Source of the DNA: Thiocapsa marina 5811 | GTDB taxonomy: Bacteria; Pseudomonadota; Gammaproteobacteria; Chromatiales; Chromatiaceae | NCBI RefSeq assembly: GCF_000223985.1 | Contig: NZ_AFWV01000007.1 | Location: 124,001-188,000, forward strand | Direction of reading: 5' to 3' | DNA: 64,000 nt | Shown here: one piece after another, positions 27,833 through 39,876 of the stretch | Layout: every line of letters begins with the position of its first letter | Position numbering within the stretch: the first letter of the stretch is position 1 | Notes under the pieces: generated by a model | What the model was told of the DNA's origin: nothing | Database searches by the model: none | What the model saw: the letters and a program-made list of their open reading frames with translations, nothing else | Position numbers and translations under genes: made by a program

Positions 27833-28447
27833 TCAGTCCGGCAGAAAACCCATGTTCTGGCGCGGTGAGATCCGGCCCTCGAGCGAGCGGACCATATCGA
27901 TCTTCGGGCGCGGTGCGAAGGCCTGCGGGATACAGAAATGAAAGCTCCACAGGTCGTGCCGCCAGCGATCCCCGCCGTGGGCGGGGATCGGCAACCAGTC
28001 TTCCGACGCGATCGGAACGAACCGTTCGCCGGCCCCGTAGGCATAGGTCTTGTACGCACCCTTCGGCGTGCAGCGGATGCCCTCCACCGAAAGGTTGCGG
28101 GTCCCGTTGCGGCCCTCCGCCACGAGCGTGAAACGCACCACATCGTCCGAGCCGACCTGCAGGTTGCGGGTGTCGATGAAATACCGCAAGGCGCTATCCG
28201 GTCCATCCGGGGCCAGCTCGACCAGATCCGCGTCCTGGGGCCAAGGCGGGAGCCTGGTGTCCGCCTCCTTCCAGGGCGTGCCCGCCTGGACGCTCGAGGG
28301 TACGGGGGGCTCGGGGTCGTTCACGAACGCGTTCTCCGCGGCGGTTAAAGGCGTCGCGAGGCAAAGCAAAGGAATCCAAAAAAGGGCGTCCCGGGTAAAA
28401 CGAGGCCGGGGCGCGAGGACCGAGGGAAGCTGTCGGGGAGGTGTCAT
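27833..28447 (-). CDS. CNP1-like family protein, exported
   Basis: A 204-residue protein of the CNP1-like family (cryptic neisserial protein 1), function unknown. A hydrophobic segment (DALFWIPLLCLATPLTAA) ends in a likely signal-peptidase site. Family features include LPPWPQDADLVEL, FIDTRNLQVGSDDVVRFTLV, NLSVEGIRCTPKGAYKTYAYG and W...DLWSFHF. The ATG at 28447 with GGTGAT upstream is preferred; an in-frame GTG at 28459 is also possible. TIR element E lies just upstream, so any promoter must be in or beyond it. Confidence 0.85.
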   Translation of the reverse strand: MTPPRQLPSVLAPRPRFTRDALFWIPLLCLATPLTAAENAFVNDPEPPVPSSVQAGTPWKEADTRLPPWPQDADLVELAPDGPDSALRYFIDTRNLQVGSDDVVRFTLVAEGRNGTRNLSVEGIRCTPKGAYKTYAYGAGERFVPIASEDWLPIPAHGGDRWRHDLWSFHFCIPQAFAPRPKIDMVRSLEGRISPRQNMGFLPD

Positions 28448-28465
28448 GATGTCGATCACCGTGGA

Positions 28466-28552
28466 TTAAGCCGCGCCCAGCGCGGTATGTGAAGTTCTTG
28501 GATGGGATCGGCCCAAGCAGGCTTGATGACCGCTGGAGCTTGCGCGGCTTAA
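28466..28552 (+). repeat. 87-bp TIR element, copy E
   Basis: Arms TTAAGCCGCGC / GCGCGGCTTAA: both arms share the A-to-G change relative to the consensus, so complementarity is kept. The interior is clearly similar to copy F and to the reverse complement of G, sharing CGCGGTATG and GGGATCGGCC. It lies between the divergent CNP1-like gene and smc. Confidence 0.85.
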
Positions 28553-28707
28553 GCCGGACGGATGCGCTTGCCATGACGCCCGTCGTGCTCCGCGCTCGGG
28601 CGCATCGCCGCGTCGAGATCCTCAAGTCTACCAGCCCGAAAGCCCTGTGCCATGCCAGACGCTCGGTCCGCTTGTGCCGTTGATTCTCCTTCCGGTATGG
28701 TTCTTGG

Positions 28708-31700
28708 ATGCGTCTTGAAAAGATCCGACTTGCCGGCTTCAAATCCTTCGTGGATCCCACGACGGTGCTCTTTCCCGGCAATCTGGTCGGTGTCGTCGGT
28801 CCCAACGGCTGCGGCAAGTCCAACGTGATCGACGCGGTGCGTTGGGTCATGGGCGAGAGCTCGGCGAAGATGCTGCGCGGCGAGTCCATGGCGGACGTCA
28901 TCTTCAACGGCAGCACCGGCCGCAAGCCGGTCGGAACAGCCAGCATCGAGCTGGTGTTCGACAATGCCGACGGCGGTGCGGGCGGTGCTTACGCCGCCTT
29001 CAATCAGATCTCGGTCAAGCGCCAGGTCTCGCGCGACGGTCAGTCGGCCTACTTTCTGAACGGGACGCGCTGTCGACGGCGCGATATCCAGGATCTCTTC
29101 CTGGGGACGGGGCTCGGTCCGCGCTCCTACGCCATCATCGAGCAGGGGATGATCTCGCGCATCATCGAGGCGCGCCCGGAGGATCTGCGGCTCTTCCTCG
29201 AGGAGGCTGCGGGGATCTCCAAGTACAAGGAGCGTCGCCGCGAGACCGAGAGCCGGATGCGCCAGACCCGCGAGAACCTCGATCGGCTGGACGATCTGCG
29301 CGACGAGGTCAACAAACAGATCCAGCATCTGGAGCGCCAAGCGGCCTCCGCCGAGCGCTATACCCAGCTCAAGGCCGAGGAGCGGCGTCTGGATCTGGAG
29401 CTCAAGGCGCTGCGCTGGCAGGCGCTCGACGCGGAGATCCGCACCCGCGAGCAGCGTCTGGCCGAGACCGAGACCCGGACCGAAGCGGGCCTTGCGCAGC
29501 AGCGCCGGATCGAGGCGGATATCGAGGCGCGGCGTGCCGACTATCAGAGCGCTTCGGAGACCTTCAACGGGGTACAGGGCCGCTTTTACGCCGTCGGCTC
29601 GGAGATCGCGCGGGCAGAGCAGGCGATCCAATTCGCCAACGAGGCCCGCGGGCGACGCGAGGGCGAGCTGGTGCGGCTCGATCAGGAGATCGGCGAGGCC
29701 GAGGACCACTTGGAGCGCGACCGCGAACGGCTTGCCGAGATCGACCGGAATCTGGCCCGTGACGAGCCCGAGTTGACGCGCGCGGAGCACGCCTTGTCCG
29801 GGGTGCTCGAGGGGGTGACGCTCGCCGAGGATCGGCTCAAGCACTGGGAGCGTCTCTGGGACGACTTCAGTCGGGAGGCCGCCGGGCCTTCGGAGCAGGC
29901 GCAGGCCGAACGTGCGCGGATCAATGCCTTGGAGCAGCGTGGCGATCGCGATCGCGATCGACTGCGGCGCTTGGACGAGGATCTGGCGCGTCTGCAGGGT
30001 GTGGATCTGGAGGATCGATTCCTGCAGCTCGTCGAGCGAGAAACCCGCTTGGAGGTCGAGCTTGCCGAGATGGAGGAGCGGCAGGAGTCTCTGGGCGCCG
30101 ACCTGGCCGAGCGGGACGAGACGATCGGCGCGCTTGCCTCCGAGATCGATTCGGTCCGCACCCTGTTGCAGCAGTCTCGAGGCCGGTTGGCCTCGCTCGG
30201 TGCGCTGCAGGACGAGGCGCTGGCGGACACGGATGCCGACGGCGGACGCGCCGGTTGGCTTGCCGCCGCGGGACTTGCCGATGCCTCGCGCCTGATCGAT
30301 CGGCTCGAGGTCGACGCGCGCTGGCAGCGTGCGGTCGAGGTCCTGCTCGGTGATGCCGTCCGCGCGATCGGCACCCCGGCTCTCGAGCGTGCGCTGGCCG
30401 GCGGCGATCCGCCTCCGGGCTTGGTGCTTCTGGAGACGCGCGGCGATGCCGAGGGTCGGGCCGGTGCGCCGGTGTACGGGGACGGCGGACCGCAGGCTCG
30501 GTCGATTCTGGCCCACGTCCGCGCACCCTGGTTGCTCGACGGCCTGCTCGGTGGGGTCCGTACCGTCGATCGGCTCGACGACGCCGTCGCGATGCGGGAC
30601 GCATTGGGCCCGGCCGAGCAATGGGTGACGCCCGAGGGCGCGCGGGTCGGTCGCGATTGGTTGAGCACGCCGCCGGATCAGGCGCAGGGCGGCGTGATCG
30701 CGCGGGCGGAGGCAATCAAGGCGCTCGGCGTGGAGATCGCCGACCATCAGACCAAAGAGTCCGAGCTGTGCGCCGAGCAGGAGCGTGCGCGCGCCGCCAG
30801 CACGCAGGCTCGAGAGGAGCGGGCCGATGCAGGGCGACAGCTGACGGCGCTCGGTCGCGAGCTCTCGCTGCTCAAGGCCGAGCTTGCGACCCTTCGGGCC
30901 AAACGCGAGCATCGTCAGGATCGGCTCCAGGCGCTGGCCGCCGAGCGAGGCGAGCTGCAGGAGCAGATGGCGGATGCCTTGGAGGAGATGGAAGAGGCAC
31001 GCGAGCGTCTGCACGAGCACCTGTCGCTGGTCGAAACACTGGCGGAGCGACGCGAGGCGATGCTGGCCGAGCGCGAAGCGCTGCGTGCCGGCCTCGCCGC
31101 AGTGCGCGATGAGGAGCGCCGTTGCCGCGAGCGCATGCAGGGGTTGCGGGTCAGCGTCGAGTCGAACCGCGCCGCACGCGCGGCCACCCAGCAGAGCTTG
31201 GTGCGCCTTCAGGAACGCCGCGCGGTGCTGCACGAGCGCCGCTCCGAGCTGTTGGAGGCGCTCGAGGAGAGTGTCGAGCCCTTGGCCGAGCAGCGGGCGC
31301 GGCTCGACGAACAGCTGGTGCTCCGTGTCGAGGTCGAGCAGGCATTGGCTGCGGCACGCACCAGGCTCGAGGCGCTGGATGCGGAGGTGCGCGAGTTGGA
31401 GCAGGCGCGTCAGCGCTTGGAGCAGGAGGGGCGACTCGGTCGGGGCGACCTGGATCGCCAGCGTTTGGAGCACCAGGAGCGCCTGGTCCGTCGCCAGACC
31501 CTCGCCGAGCAGATTGCCGAGCCGATCGCCGGACAGGTGGACGGGCAGATGGACGGGGCCGCGCGGACCCCGGCCGAGGTGCTCGCAGCGCTGGACCCCG
31601 CAGCGAACGAGTCGCAGTGGCAGGAGGCGCTTGCCAAGACCGCGGCGCGTCTCCAGCGGCTCGGGCCGGTGAACCTGGCTGCCGTGGACGAATTCCGCCA

Positions 31701-32277
31701 ACAGGCCGAGCGCAAGGCCTATCTGGACGCACAGCACGAGGACATCAGCCGCTCGCTCGAGACCCTGGAGCAGGCGATCCGTAAGATCGACCGGGAAACA
31801 CGCAGCCGTTTCCGCGAGACTTACGATCAGGTCAATCAGGGGTTTCAGCTCCTGTTTCCGCGCCTCTTCGGAGGCGGTCATGCGAGCTTGGATCTCACCG
31901 ACGAGGACCTGCTCGAGACCGGTGTCAGCGTCATGGCACGCCCGCCGGGCAAGCGTAATTCGAGCATCCATCTGCTCTCGGGCGGGGAGAAGGCACTCAC
32001 GGCGGTGGCCTTGGTGTTTGCCATCTTCGAGCTCAACCCGGCGCCCTTCTGCATGCTCGACGAGGTCGACGCGCCGCTCGACGATGCCAATGTCGGGCGC
32101 TTCTGCGAGCTGGTGCGCTCCATGTCCGACCGGGTCCAGTTCGTCTTCATCAGCCACAACAAGGTCACGATGGAGATTGCCGATCACCTGCTCGGCGTGA
32201 CCATGCACGAGCCCGGCGTCTCGCGGCTCGTCTCGGTGGACGTCGACGAGGCGGTGCGGCTTGCCGCCGTATCCTGA
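28708..32277 (+). CDS. smc: Chromosome segregation ATPase SMC
   Basis: Structural maintenance of chromosomes protein (condensin core), 1189 residues. The Walker A is GPNGCGKSN (31-39). Two long coiled coils rich in Arg/Glu/Leu flank a hinge (about 515-680). The C-terminal head has the ABC signature LSGGEKA (about 1090-1096) and Walker B with DE at 1118-1119. Proteins of this type bind DNA with ScpA/ScpB. The gene starts the classical gammaproteobacterial block smc-zipA-ligA. The 156 nt between TIR element E and the start codon probably hold its promoter. Confidence 0.97.
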   Translation: MRLEKIRLAGFKSFVDPTTVLFPGNLVGVVGPNGCGKSNVIDAVRWVMGESSAKMLRGESMADVIFNGSTGRKPVGTASIELVFDNADGGAGGAYAAFNQISVKRQVSRDGQSAYFLNGTRCRRRDIQDLFLGTGLGPRSYAIIEQGMISRIIEARPEDLRLFLEEAAGISKYKERRRETESRMRQTRENLDRLDDLRDEVNKQIQHLERQAASAERYTQLKAEERRLDLELKALRWQALDAEIRTREQRLAETETRTEAGLAQQRRIEADIEARRADYQSASETFNGVQGRFYAVGSEIARAEQAIQFANEARGRREGELVRLDQEIGEAEDHLERDRERLAEIDRNLARDEPELTRAEHALSGVLEGVTLAEDRLKHWERLWDDFSREAAGPSEQAQAERARINALEQRGDRDRDRLRRLDEDLARLQGVDLEDRFLQLVERETRLEVELAEMEERQESLGADLAERDETIGALASEIDSVRTLLQQSRGRLASLGALQDEALADTDADGGRAGWLAAAGLADASRLIDRLEVDARWQRAVEVLLGDAVRAIGTPALERALAGGDPPPGLVLLETRGDAEGRAGAPVYGDGGPQARSILAHVRAPWLLDGLLGGVRTVDRLDDAVAMRDALGPAEQWVTPEGARVGRDWLSTPPDQAQGGVIARAEAIKALGVEIADHQTKESELCAEQERARAASTQAREERADAGRQLTALGRELSLLKAELATLRAKREHRQDRLQALAAERGELQEQMADALEEMEEARERLHEHLSLVETLAERREAMLAEREALRAGLAAVRDEERRCRERMQGLRVSVESNRAARAATQQSLVRLQERRAVLHERRSELLEALEESVEPLAEQRARLDEQLVLRVEVEQALAAARTRLEALDAEVRELEQARQRLEQEGRLGRGDLDRQRLEHQERLVRRQTLAEQIAEPIAGQVDGQMDGAARTPAEVLAALDPAANESQWQEALAKTAARLQRLGPVNLAAVDEFRQQAERKAYLDAQHEDISRSLETLEQAIRKIDRETRSRFRETYDQVNQGFQLLFPRLFGGGHASLDLTDEDLLETGVSVMARPPGKRNSSIHLLSGGEKALTAVALVFAIFELNPAPFCMLDEVDAPLDDANVGRFCELVRSMSDRVQFVFISHNKVTMEIADHLLGVTMHEPGVSRLVSVDVDEAVRLAAVS

Positions 32278-32424
32278 TTGCTCGTCGATCAGGGTGCGAT
32301 TCGCGGCGTGGCTATCGGGTTGCGCCGTCGGCGTGTCTTAAACCCGCCCGACCGGGGATACAGGTTGCTCGCGCATTGATATACTCCACCTAGTCCTGAA
32401 CGTCAGACCGACACGAACGCTTGA

Positions 32425-35453
<3,029 letters not shown>

Positions 35454-35592
35454 TCCGCGCGGTGCCGGATTCTTCCGGCGTCGTCCCCATATCGACGAGT
35501 CGGACAAGAGCAAGCGGTCTTCAGAGCCGCGTCGAACGCGGTCGCCTGCTTGCCGTGAGCGCACCGACTCCCCAGACCTTACGGATCCTGCA

Positions 35593-35865
35593 ATGCATGA
35601 ATTGAGCAAAGAACAACAGGTCTTGATCGCGATGCGCAAGACCCTGTCAGCGATCATTCGAGACGTGACCCCGCCGCCCGGGATGCGTCACCCCCTGTCG
35701 GAGCCGACCATCGAGGACGTGCGTCAGTGCTTGGGGTTGATCGCAGCACGCGAGAAGGAGCTGGCGGACGCGCAAGGTCGCGGAGGGGAGCGCCCCTACT
35801 ATGTCGACGAGCCACCGGATGCCCGGGTCGTACCGATTGCAGGCATCAAAAAGCGCACGGAGTGA
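35593..35865 (+). CDS. Small hypothetical protein (90 aa)
   Basis: I do not recognise a named family. The 90 residues are mostly helical and soluble (MHELSKEQQVLIAMRKTLSAIIRDVTPPPGMRHPLSEPTIEDVRQ split by a Pro-rich turn) with a C-terminal VVPIAGIKKRTE. No signal or membrane segment. It lies 139 nt after ligA and ends 4 nt before the carbonic-anhydrase-like gene, suggesting co-transcription with it. The tight packing and ordinary composition argue that it is real. Confidence 0.7.
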   Translation: MHELSKEQQVLIAMRKTLSAIIRDVTPPPGMRHPLSEPTIEDVRQCLGLIAAREKELADAQGRGGERPYYVDEPPDARVVPIAGIKKRTE

Positions 35866-35869
35866 CTTG

Positions 35870-36682
35870 ATGATAGATTCCCGCCTGATCCACCAGGGTG
35901 CTGCCCGACGGCGCCGTTATCTGCGTCTGACCCTCTGTCTGGCGGCGGCCGGTCTGTGCCGAGATGCGATTGCGCGGGATCCTGCGACGCCGCGGGAACC
36001 CGAGTGGTCTTACTCGGGCGTGGCGGGTCCGGATCAATGGGGCGATCTCGGCGGGGCCTTCGAGTCTTGTGCACGGGGCGAGCTGCAATCGCCGATCAAT
36101 ATCGTCGAGACCCAGCGCGTGACCTATACGCCCTTACTCTTTCGCTATCGCTCGCAGCTGCTCGAGGCCGAGAACACCGGGCGCGGGGTCCGTTTGATCT
36201 CGCCCCCCGGCAGCGCGCTCGTGGTCAGGGGGCAGGCCTACGATCTCGTCGAGTTCAGCTTCCACGTTCCGGGCCTCCATGCCTTCCAGGGGGTCGCCGC
36301 GGAGGCCGAGATTCACATGCTGCATCGTGACGGGCAGGGTGGCTATGCCATCGTCGCCGTGCCGTTGCGGGCCGGCGAGCGCGAGAATCGGATTCTCAAT
36401 CGGATCCTGGAGTATCTTCCGACACAACCGGGCGAGCGTGTACGACAACGTCAGGTGGGGATCAATCCGCTCTTCCTGCTGCCCGTCGATCGCAGCTACT
36501 ACAGGTATACCGGCTCGCTTGTCGCACCGCCCTGTACCGAGCCGGTACTCTGGTTTGTCTTTCGCGAGCCGCTCGAGGTGAGCGCCGAGCAGATCCAGCT
36601 CATCGCAAGGGCCACCGGTGCCAACGCCCGACCGATCCAACCGCTCAACGGCCGTCCCGTCTTCTCGCTGTTCCGCTATTGA
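35870..36682 (+). CDS. Alpha-carbonic-anhydrase-like exported protein lacking a zinc ligand
   Basis: A 270-residue alpha-CA fold protein with a basic N-terminus and a probable export signal. WSYSGVAGPDQWGDL, QSPINI, the NTGRG segment, SLVAPPCTEPVLWFVFREPLEVS and the C-terminal NGRPVF are alpha-CA landmarks. In active enzymes the first two zinc His occur as QFHFH; here the motif is EFSFH, so the first ligand is Ser130, with His132 and His149 (EIHMLH) kept. The catalytic Thr pair after SL is Val218-Ala219, and the proton-shuttle His position after NNG is not His. It is probably a non-catalytic carbonic-anhydrase-related protein. The TGA stop lies in TIR element F. Confidence 0.88.
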   Translation: MIDSRLIHQGAARRRRYLRLTLCLAAAGLCRDAIARDPATPREPEWSYSGVAGPDQWGDLGGAFESCARGELQSPINIVETQRVTYTPLLFRYRSQLLEAENTGRGVRLISPPGSALVVRGQAYDLVEFSFHVPGLHAFQGVAAEAEIHMLHRDGQGGYAIVAVPLRAGERENRILNRILEYLPTQPGERVRQRQVGINPLFLLPVDRSYYRYTGSLVAPPCTEPVLWFVFREPLEVSAEQIQLIARATGANARPIQPLNGRPVFSLFRY

Positions 36683-36765
36683 ACCGCGCCCCTCGCGGTA
36701 TGCGTTCTTTTTGGCTGGGATCGGCCTCGGCGGACCTCGCGGCCGTTGGAGCGCGCGCGATTTAA
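36679..36765 (+). repeat. 87-bp TIR element, copy F
   Basis: Left arm TTGAACCGCGC, right end GCGCGATTTAA. The left terminus provides the TGA stop of the carbonic-anhydrase-like gene (36680-36682). The interior resembles copy E. A 19-nt spacer with a T-run separates it from the inverted copy G. Confidence 0.8.
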
Positions 36766-36784
36766 GAGGTTGTTTTTTAGCACC

Positions 36785-36871
36785 TTAAACCGCGCCAGCT
36801 ACAACAATCATCGAGTCTGCCGGGGCCGACCCCATCCGAATACATCACATGCCGCGCCGGGCGTGGTTTAG
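36785..36871 (-). repeat. 87-bp TIR element, copy G (inverted relative to F)
   Basis: The reverse complement aligns with E and F along the interior (CGCGGCATG, GGGGTCGGCCC). Its right arm carries the TAA stop of the pentahaem cytochrome gene (36868-36870, minus strand). Confidence 0.8.
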
Positions 36872-38181
36872 GGTGCCACGATGGACTGCTCGACCTCGGC
36901 AACGAGGACCGGATCCGTCAACTCGGTCGGGAGCTGGCTGAATTTTTCAACCAACGACGGCCACATGAGGTTGTAGTACAGCTCGCCGCGCACGAGCACG
37001 ACACCTTCCGAGGGGATCTCGTAGGCAATCTCGCGCGTTTCGTGCGCCTTCAGCCGCGTGTCCTCGCCGGGCTGCGTGGCTGTCGGCGGGGGCGCGGGCA
37101 TCCCTTTGTCGTCCGCGAGGCCGTAGTACAGATACGCCTTCGGATCGTCCTTGGATGGATGGCCCTCGGCGTTCTGCCAGACCACCTCGCCCTGATCGTT
37201 GTAGGCGGTCAGCTTGAAGTACATGTTGCGGAAGGGTGCTCCGGTCGGTACGGAATGGGGTTGCGAGTTCTGCAACAGGACCTTCGTCTTGAGCACATCG
37301 CCGTCGAGAGCGCTTTGTACGTCGAAGACGACCGAGCGTTTGAGCATGCCGTGGTCGTGTCCACCGCCCATGGAGTGATCGACGAGCCCGCCCGAGATCG
37401 GCATGTGGCAGGATTGGCATGCGGCCTTGCTGCCGCTGGCGATGAACTCGTCGCCGGTTGCGCACAAGGCGACGTTGTTCGGGTTGTTGCGCCGGTCATG
37501 GCAGCCCATGCAGGCGTCCGAGGTCTTCATCAGGACGGGACTGGCATCCATGGGGAGCGCAGGGATTTCGATACCGTCCATCTCGACCGGCTCGCCGAGA
37601 TGCGGGTTCGGTTTCTGCGAGTCCTCCGCATCGTCGACCGCTCCGCCGAACAGGTCGTCACCGGCCGCGGCAAGTTTCTGTACGCCGCGCGGGAAGGCCG
37701 CGGGACCTTGGAGCTGGTCCGAGACCTCGTACGCCTTCAGCCCGAGACGCAGTTTCCCGTCCTCGCCCTGAATCCCCTTGTAACTCTTCAGCGTATGGCA
37801 GGCGACGCAGTTCACGCCTTCGCTGTAGGCGACGTTCGCATCGAGCTTGGTGGTCTTGTCGCGCGCGGCGTTCGGGGCATGACATTGCAGACAGACCGGG
37901 TAGGTGCCGGATTTCTTGTGTATCTGTCCTTCGGCCGTGGGGTCGCCGACCTCCATCCCGTAGAAGGCGCCGTGGATCGGATCCTTCAAGGCGGTGCTGT
38001 TGGCGTGCATGGAGCCTTTCCACTGCCGATAGATCTCCTCGTGGCAGGTTTGGCAGACCTCGGCGGAAATGAGATGCATCGGTTCGGATGCCTCGTCGCC
38101 AGCCGCAGCCGGGCCGGCGATGCCGGCGAGACCGAGTGCTAGACCGAGTGGAATCGAAAGTCCCGCAAACAAGCGTCGCAT
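36868..38181 (-). CDS. Pentahaem cytochrome c family protein
   Basis: A periplasmic c-type cytochrome of 437 residues. The start at 38181 (MRRLFAGLSIPLGLALGLAG...) has AGGAG about 10 nt upstream; the ATG at 38199 overlaps that site. Five CxxCH haem sites stand near residues 43, 97, 125, 224 and 255 (CQTCH, CLQCH, CVACH, CMGCH, CQSCH). The spacing resembles the cytochrome c554/multihaem-nitrite-reductase superfamily N-terminal part, followed by a haem-free beta-rich C-terminal domain (about 290-437). It is divergent from the octahaem/tetrahaem genes and probably belongs to the same respiratory module. Confidence 0.88.
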   Translation of the reverse strand: MRRLFAGLSIPLGLALGLAGIAGPAAAGDEASEPMHLISAEVCQTCHEEIYRQWKGSMHANSTALKDPIHGAFYGMEVGDPTAEGQIHKKSGTYPVCLQCHAPNAARDKTTKLDANVAYSEGVNCVACHTLKSYKGIQGEDGKLRLGLKAYEVSDQLQGPAAFPRGVQKLAAAGDDLFGGAVDDAEDSQKPNPHLGEPVEMDGIEIPALPMDASPVLMKTSDACMGCHDRRNNPNNVALCATGDEFIASGSKAACQSCHMPISGGLVDHSMGGGHDHGMLKRSVVFDVQSALDGDVLKTKVLLQNSQPHSVPTGAPFRNMYFKLTAYNDQGEVVWQNAEGHPSKDDPKAYLYYGLADDKGMPAPPPTATQPGEDTRLKAHETREIAYEIPSEGVVLVRGELYYNLMWPSLVEKFSQLPTELTDPVLVAEVEQSIVAP

Positions 38182-38353
38182 GATGATGTCGCTCCTCATC
38201 TATTGTGATACGGACGGTTTGATCCGAATGGTTGTCCAACCGCCGAGGATTGTTCGTCATTCGAGCGCATCATTAAAGTGCGCCCGATCAATGAAATGCC
38301 ACTCGCGTGGAGACAGAAAGGTAAGTAATAAAATAAGCATAAACTACTGAATT

Positions 38354-38383
38354 AGATTTGCGTCCGATTTGCGCTCTATAATT
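38354..38383 (+). promoter_or_regulatory. Promoter candidate of the octahaem cytochrome gene
   Basis: A perfect TATAAT (38378-38383) is preceded by a poor -35 (AGATTT or TAGATT, 17-18 bp away). It lies in a strikingly AT-rich divergent region (about 38270-38385) shared with the pentahaem gene. A good -10 with a weak -35 suggests an activator-dependent promoter. Confidence 0.45.
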
Positions 38384-38424
38384 CGGCCTGCTTTCCTCTT
38401 TCAGCAGGTCAAGAGGTCGTCGCG

Positions 38425-39876
38425 ATGCCACCTGTTTTGCTCTCCGCTTCATTCCGTCGTGTGCTTTTCCTTTCGATTTTCGTGCTTGCCTTTCCGGCCG
38501 CTGCCGAAAAGGTGAAGCTCGACGCGAGCCAGTGGGGACACGAAGCAGGCGATGCCTGTGTCAGTTGTCACACCAAGTCGTCGAGCGGTCTCGCGCAGCA
38601 ATGGCGCGACAGCGCTCATGCCGCTGCGGGCGTGAACTGCATGGATTGCCATCGGGCCGAACGCGAGGACGCGGACGCCATCGAGCACGAGGGTCAGGTG
38701 ATTGCAACGATCGTCTCGCCGAAGGATTGCGGGCGCTGTCACACGAAGGAATTCGAAGAGCAGCAGGGCTCGGTCCATGCCGAGGCCTACTCGATCATCG
38801 AAGACCGCCTTCCGGCGCTGGCCCAAAACGTCGGCGGCTCCGCCATGCAGGCCGCCTCCTGCGATCAGTGCCACGGCTCCAGGGTGAAGGTGCGCGGAGA
38901 CGGCACGCTGGATCCGGCGACCTGGCCCAATTCGGGCATCGGTCGGATCAATCCGGACGGATCCAAGGGGTCATGCTCCTCCTGTCACGGTCGGCACCGC
39001 TTCTCGAAGGCGCAGGCGCGCGAGCCCGAGGCGTGCGTGCGCTGTCACTCCGGCCCCGATTCGCCGGACAAGGAGATCTTCGAGGCGTCCAAACACGGGA
39101 TGGTCTATGCGGCCCATCGCGAGGAGATGAATCTGGATGCCGCCGAGTGGGTTGCCGGGCGCGACTACACGGCCGCGCCGACCTGCGTGAGCTGCCACAT
39201 GGGTGCCGCCGGGAAGCTGCCCTCGACACACGACGTCGGTCTACGCAACGTCTGGAGCCTCAACACGCCGGTGTCCAAGCGCCAGTTTCTCGTCATCTTC
39301 GAAGACGGTGCCAAGATGGAGCTGCCCGGGGACGAGGCCGCGCCGCGCCGCGGCACCGAGATGGCCCGTGCGGACGGTACGGTCGGGGTCGTCAAGGCGG
39401 TCGCCACACCCGAGCGGCGCCGCCAAGCCATGACCCTGGTCTGTGTCGAGTGCCACGGGAAAGGCTTCACCGAGGGTTTCATGCGCCAGTTCGACGCCGT
39501 CGTCGAGCTCTACAACACCAAGTTCGGCGAGCCGGCCCGCGCGATCATGGCCGGGCTCTACGAACGCGGCCTCCTCACCCCGACCGCGTTCGACGAGCCG
39601 ATCGAGTTCACCTACTGGGAGCTGTGGCACGACGAAGGCGCGCGCGGTCGTCACGGCGCCTCCATGATGAGTCCGAATCATGCCTGGTGGGAGGGCATGT
39701 ATCTGGTCGGCCGCAATTTCTACGCGCGTTTTCTGCCCGAGGCGCGCGCCGCGGCCGGCGGGCACGCGGACGAGGTGGTCGACGCCGTGCTGCGTGCAAA
39801 CGGGCAGCATGAGTGGCTGGATCAGCCCGGCCAGATGAGCGCCATTCTCGGCTTTCCCCCGCAGGAGGTCGAGTGA
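38425..39876 (+). CDS. Octahaem cytochrome c, hydroxylamine-oxidoreductase (HAO)-like
   Basis: A periplasmic 483-residue protein with a signal peptide (about 1-27) and eight CxxCH sites starting near residues 45, 72, 102, 146, 184, 204, 254 and 340. The haem count, spacing and the C-terminal YWELWHDEGARGRHGA...WWEGMYLVGRNF segment match octahaem HAO-family enzymes. Members oxidise hydroxylamine or hydrazine, or (epsilon-type, without the tyrosine-haem cross-link) reduce nitrite or hydroxylamine. The segment where I would expect the cross-linking Tyr reads SPNHAWWEG, favouring the non-cross-linked type, but this needs alignment. The stop overlaps the next gene, a NapC/NrfH-like quinol dehydrogenase, by 1 nt, as in haoA-cycX pairs. 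Confidence 0.85.
   Translation: MPPVLLSASFRRVLFLSIFVLAFPAAAEKVKLDASQWGHEAGDACVSCHTKSSSGLAQQWRDSAHAAAGVNCMDCHRAEREDADAIEHEGQVIATIVSPKDCGRCHTKEFEEQQGSVHAEAYSIIEDRLPALAQNVGGSAMQAASCDQCHGSRVKVRGDGTLDPATWPNSGIGRINPDGSKGSCSSCHGRHRFSKAQAREPEACVRCHSGPDSPDKEIFEASKHGMVYAAHREEMNLDAAEWVAGRDYTAAPTCVSCHMGAAGKLPSTHDVGLRNVWSLNTPVSKRQFLVIFEDGAKMELPGDEAAPRRGTEMARADGTVGVVKAVATPERRRQAMTLVCVECHGKGFTEGFMRQFDAVVELYNTKFGEPARAIMAGLYERGLLTPTAFDEPIEFTYWELWHDEGARGRHGASMMSPNHAWWEGMYLVGRNFYARFLPEARAAAGGHADEVVDAVLRANGQHEWLDQPGQMSAILGFPPQEVE

Noticed and set aside
25847-27868. 673-codon open frame antisense to prlC
   Set aside because: No recognisable domain; the HEFGH peptidase on the other strand explains the sequence.
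28549-32208. 1219-codon open frame antisense to smc
   Set aside because: High G+C gives long antisense open frames; the translation is a low-complexity Leu/Arg/Gln mirror of SMC, with no domain and no start signals. smc is fully conserved on the other strand.
35454-35592. Selenocysteine-tRNA-like gene after ligA (GGTCTTCAGAGCC)
   Set aside because: The anticodon-stem resemblance is isolated; no T-arm, acceptor stem or CCA follows.
38273-38372. Degenerate TIR elements in the cytochrome promoter region
   Set aside because: TTAAAGTGCGCCC and TTAGATTTGCGTCC resemble left arms, but neither has a partner arm; the region is better described as an AT-rich promoter.
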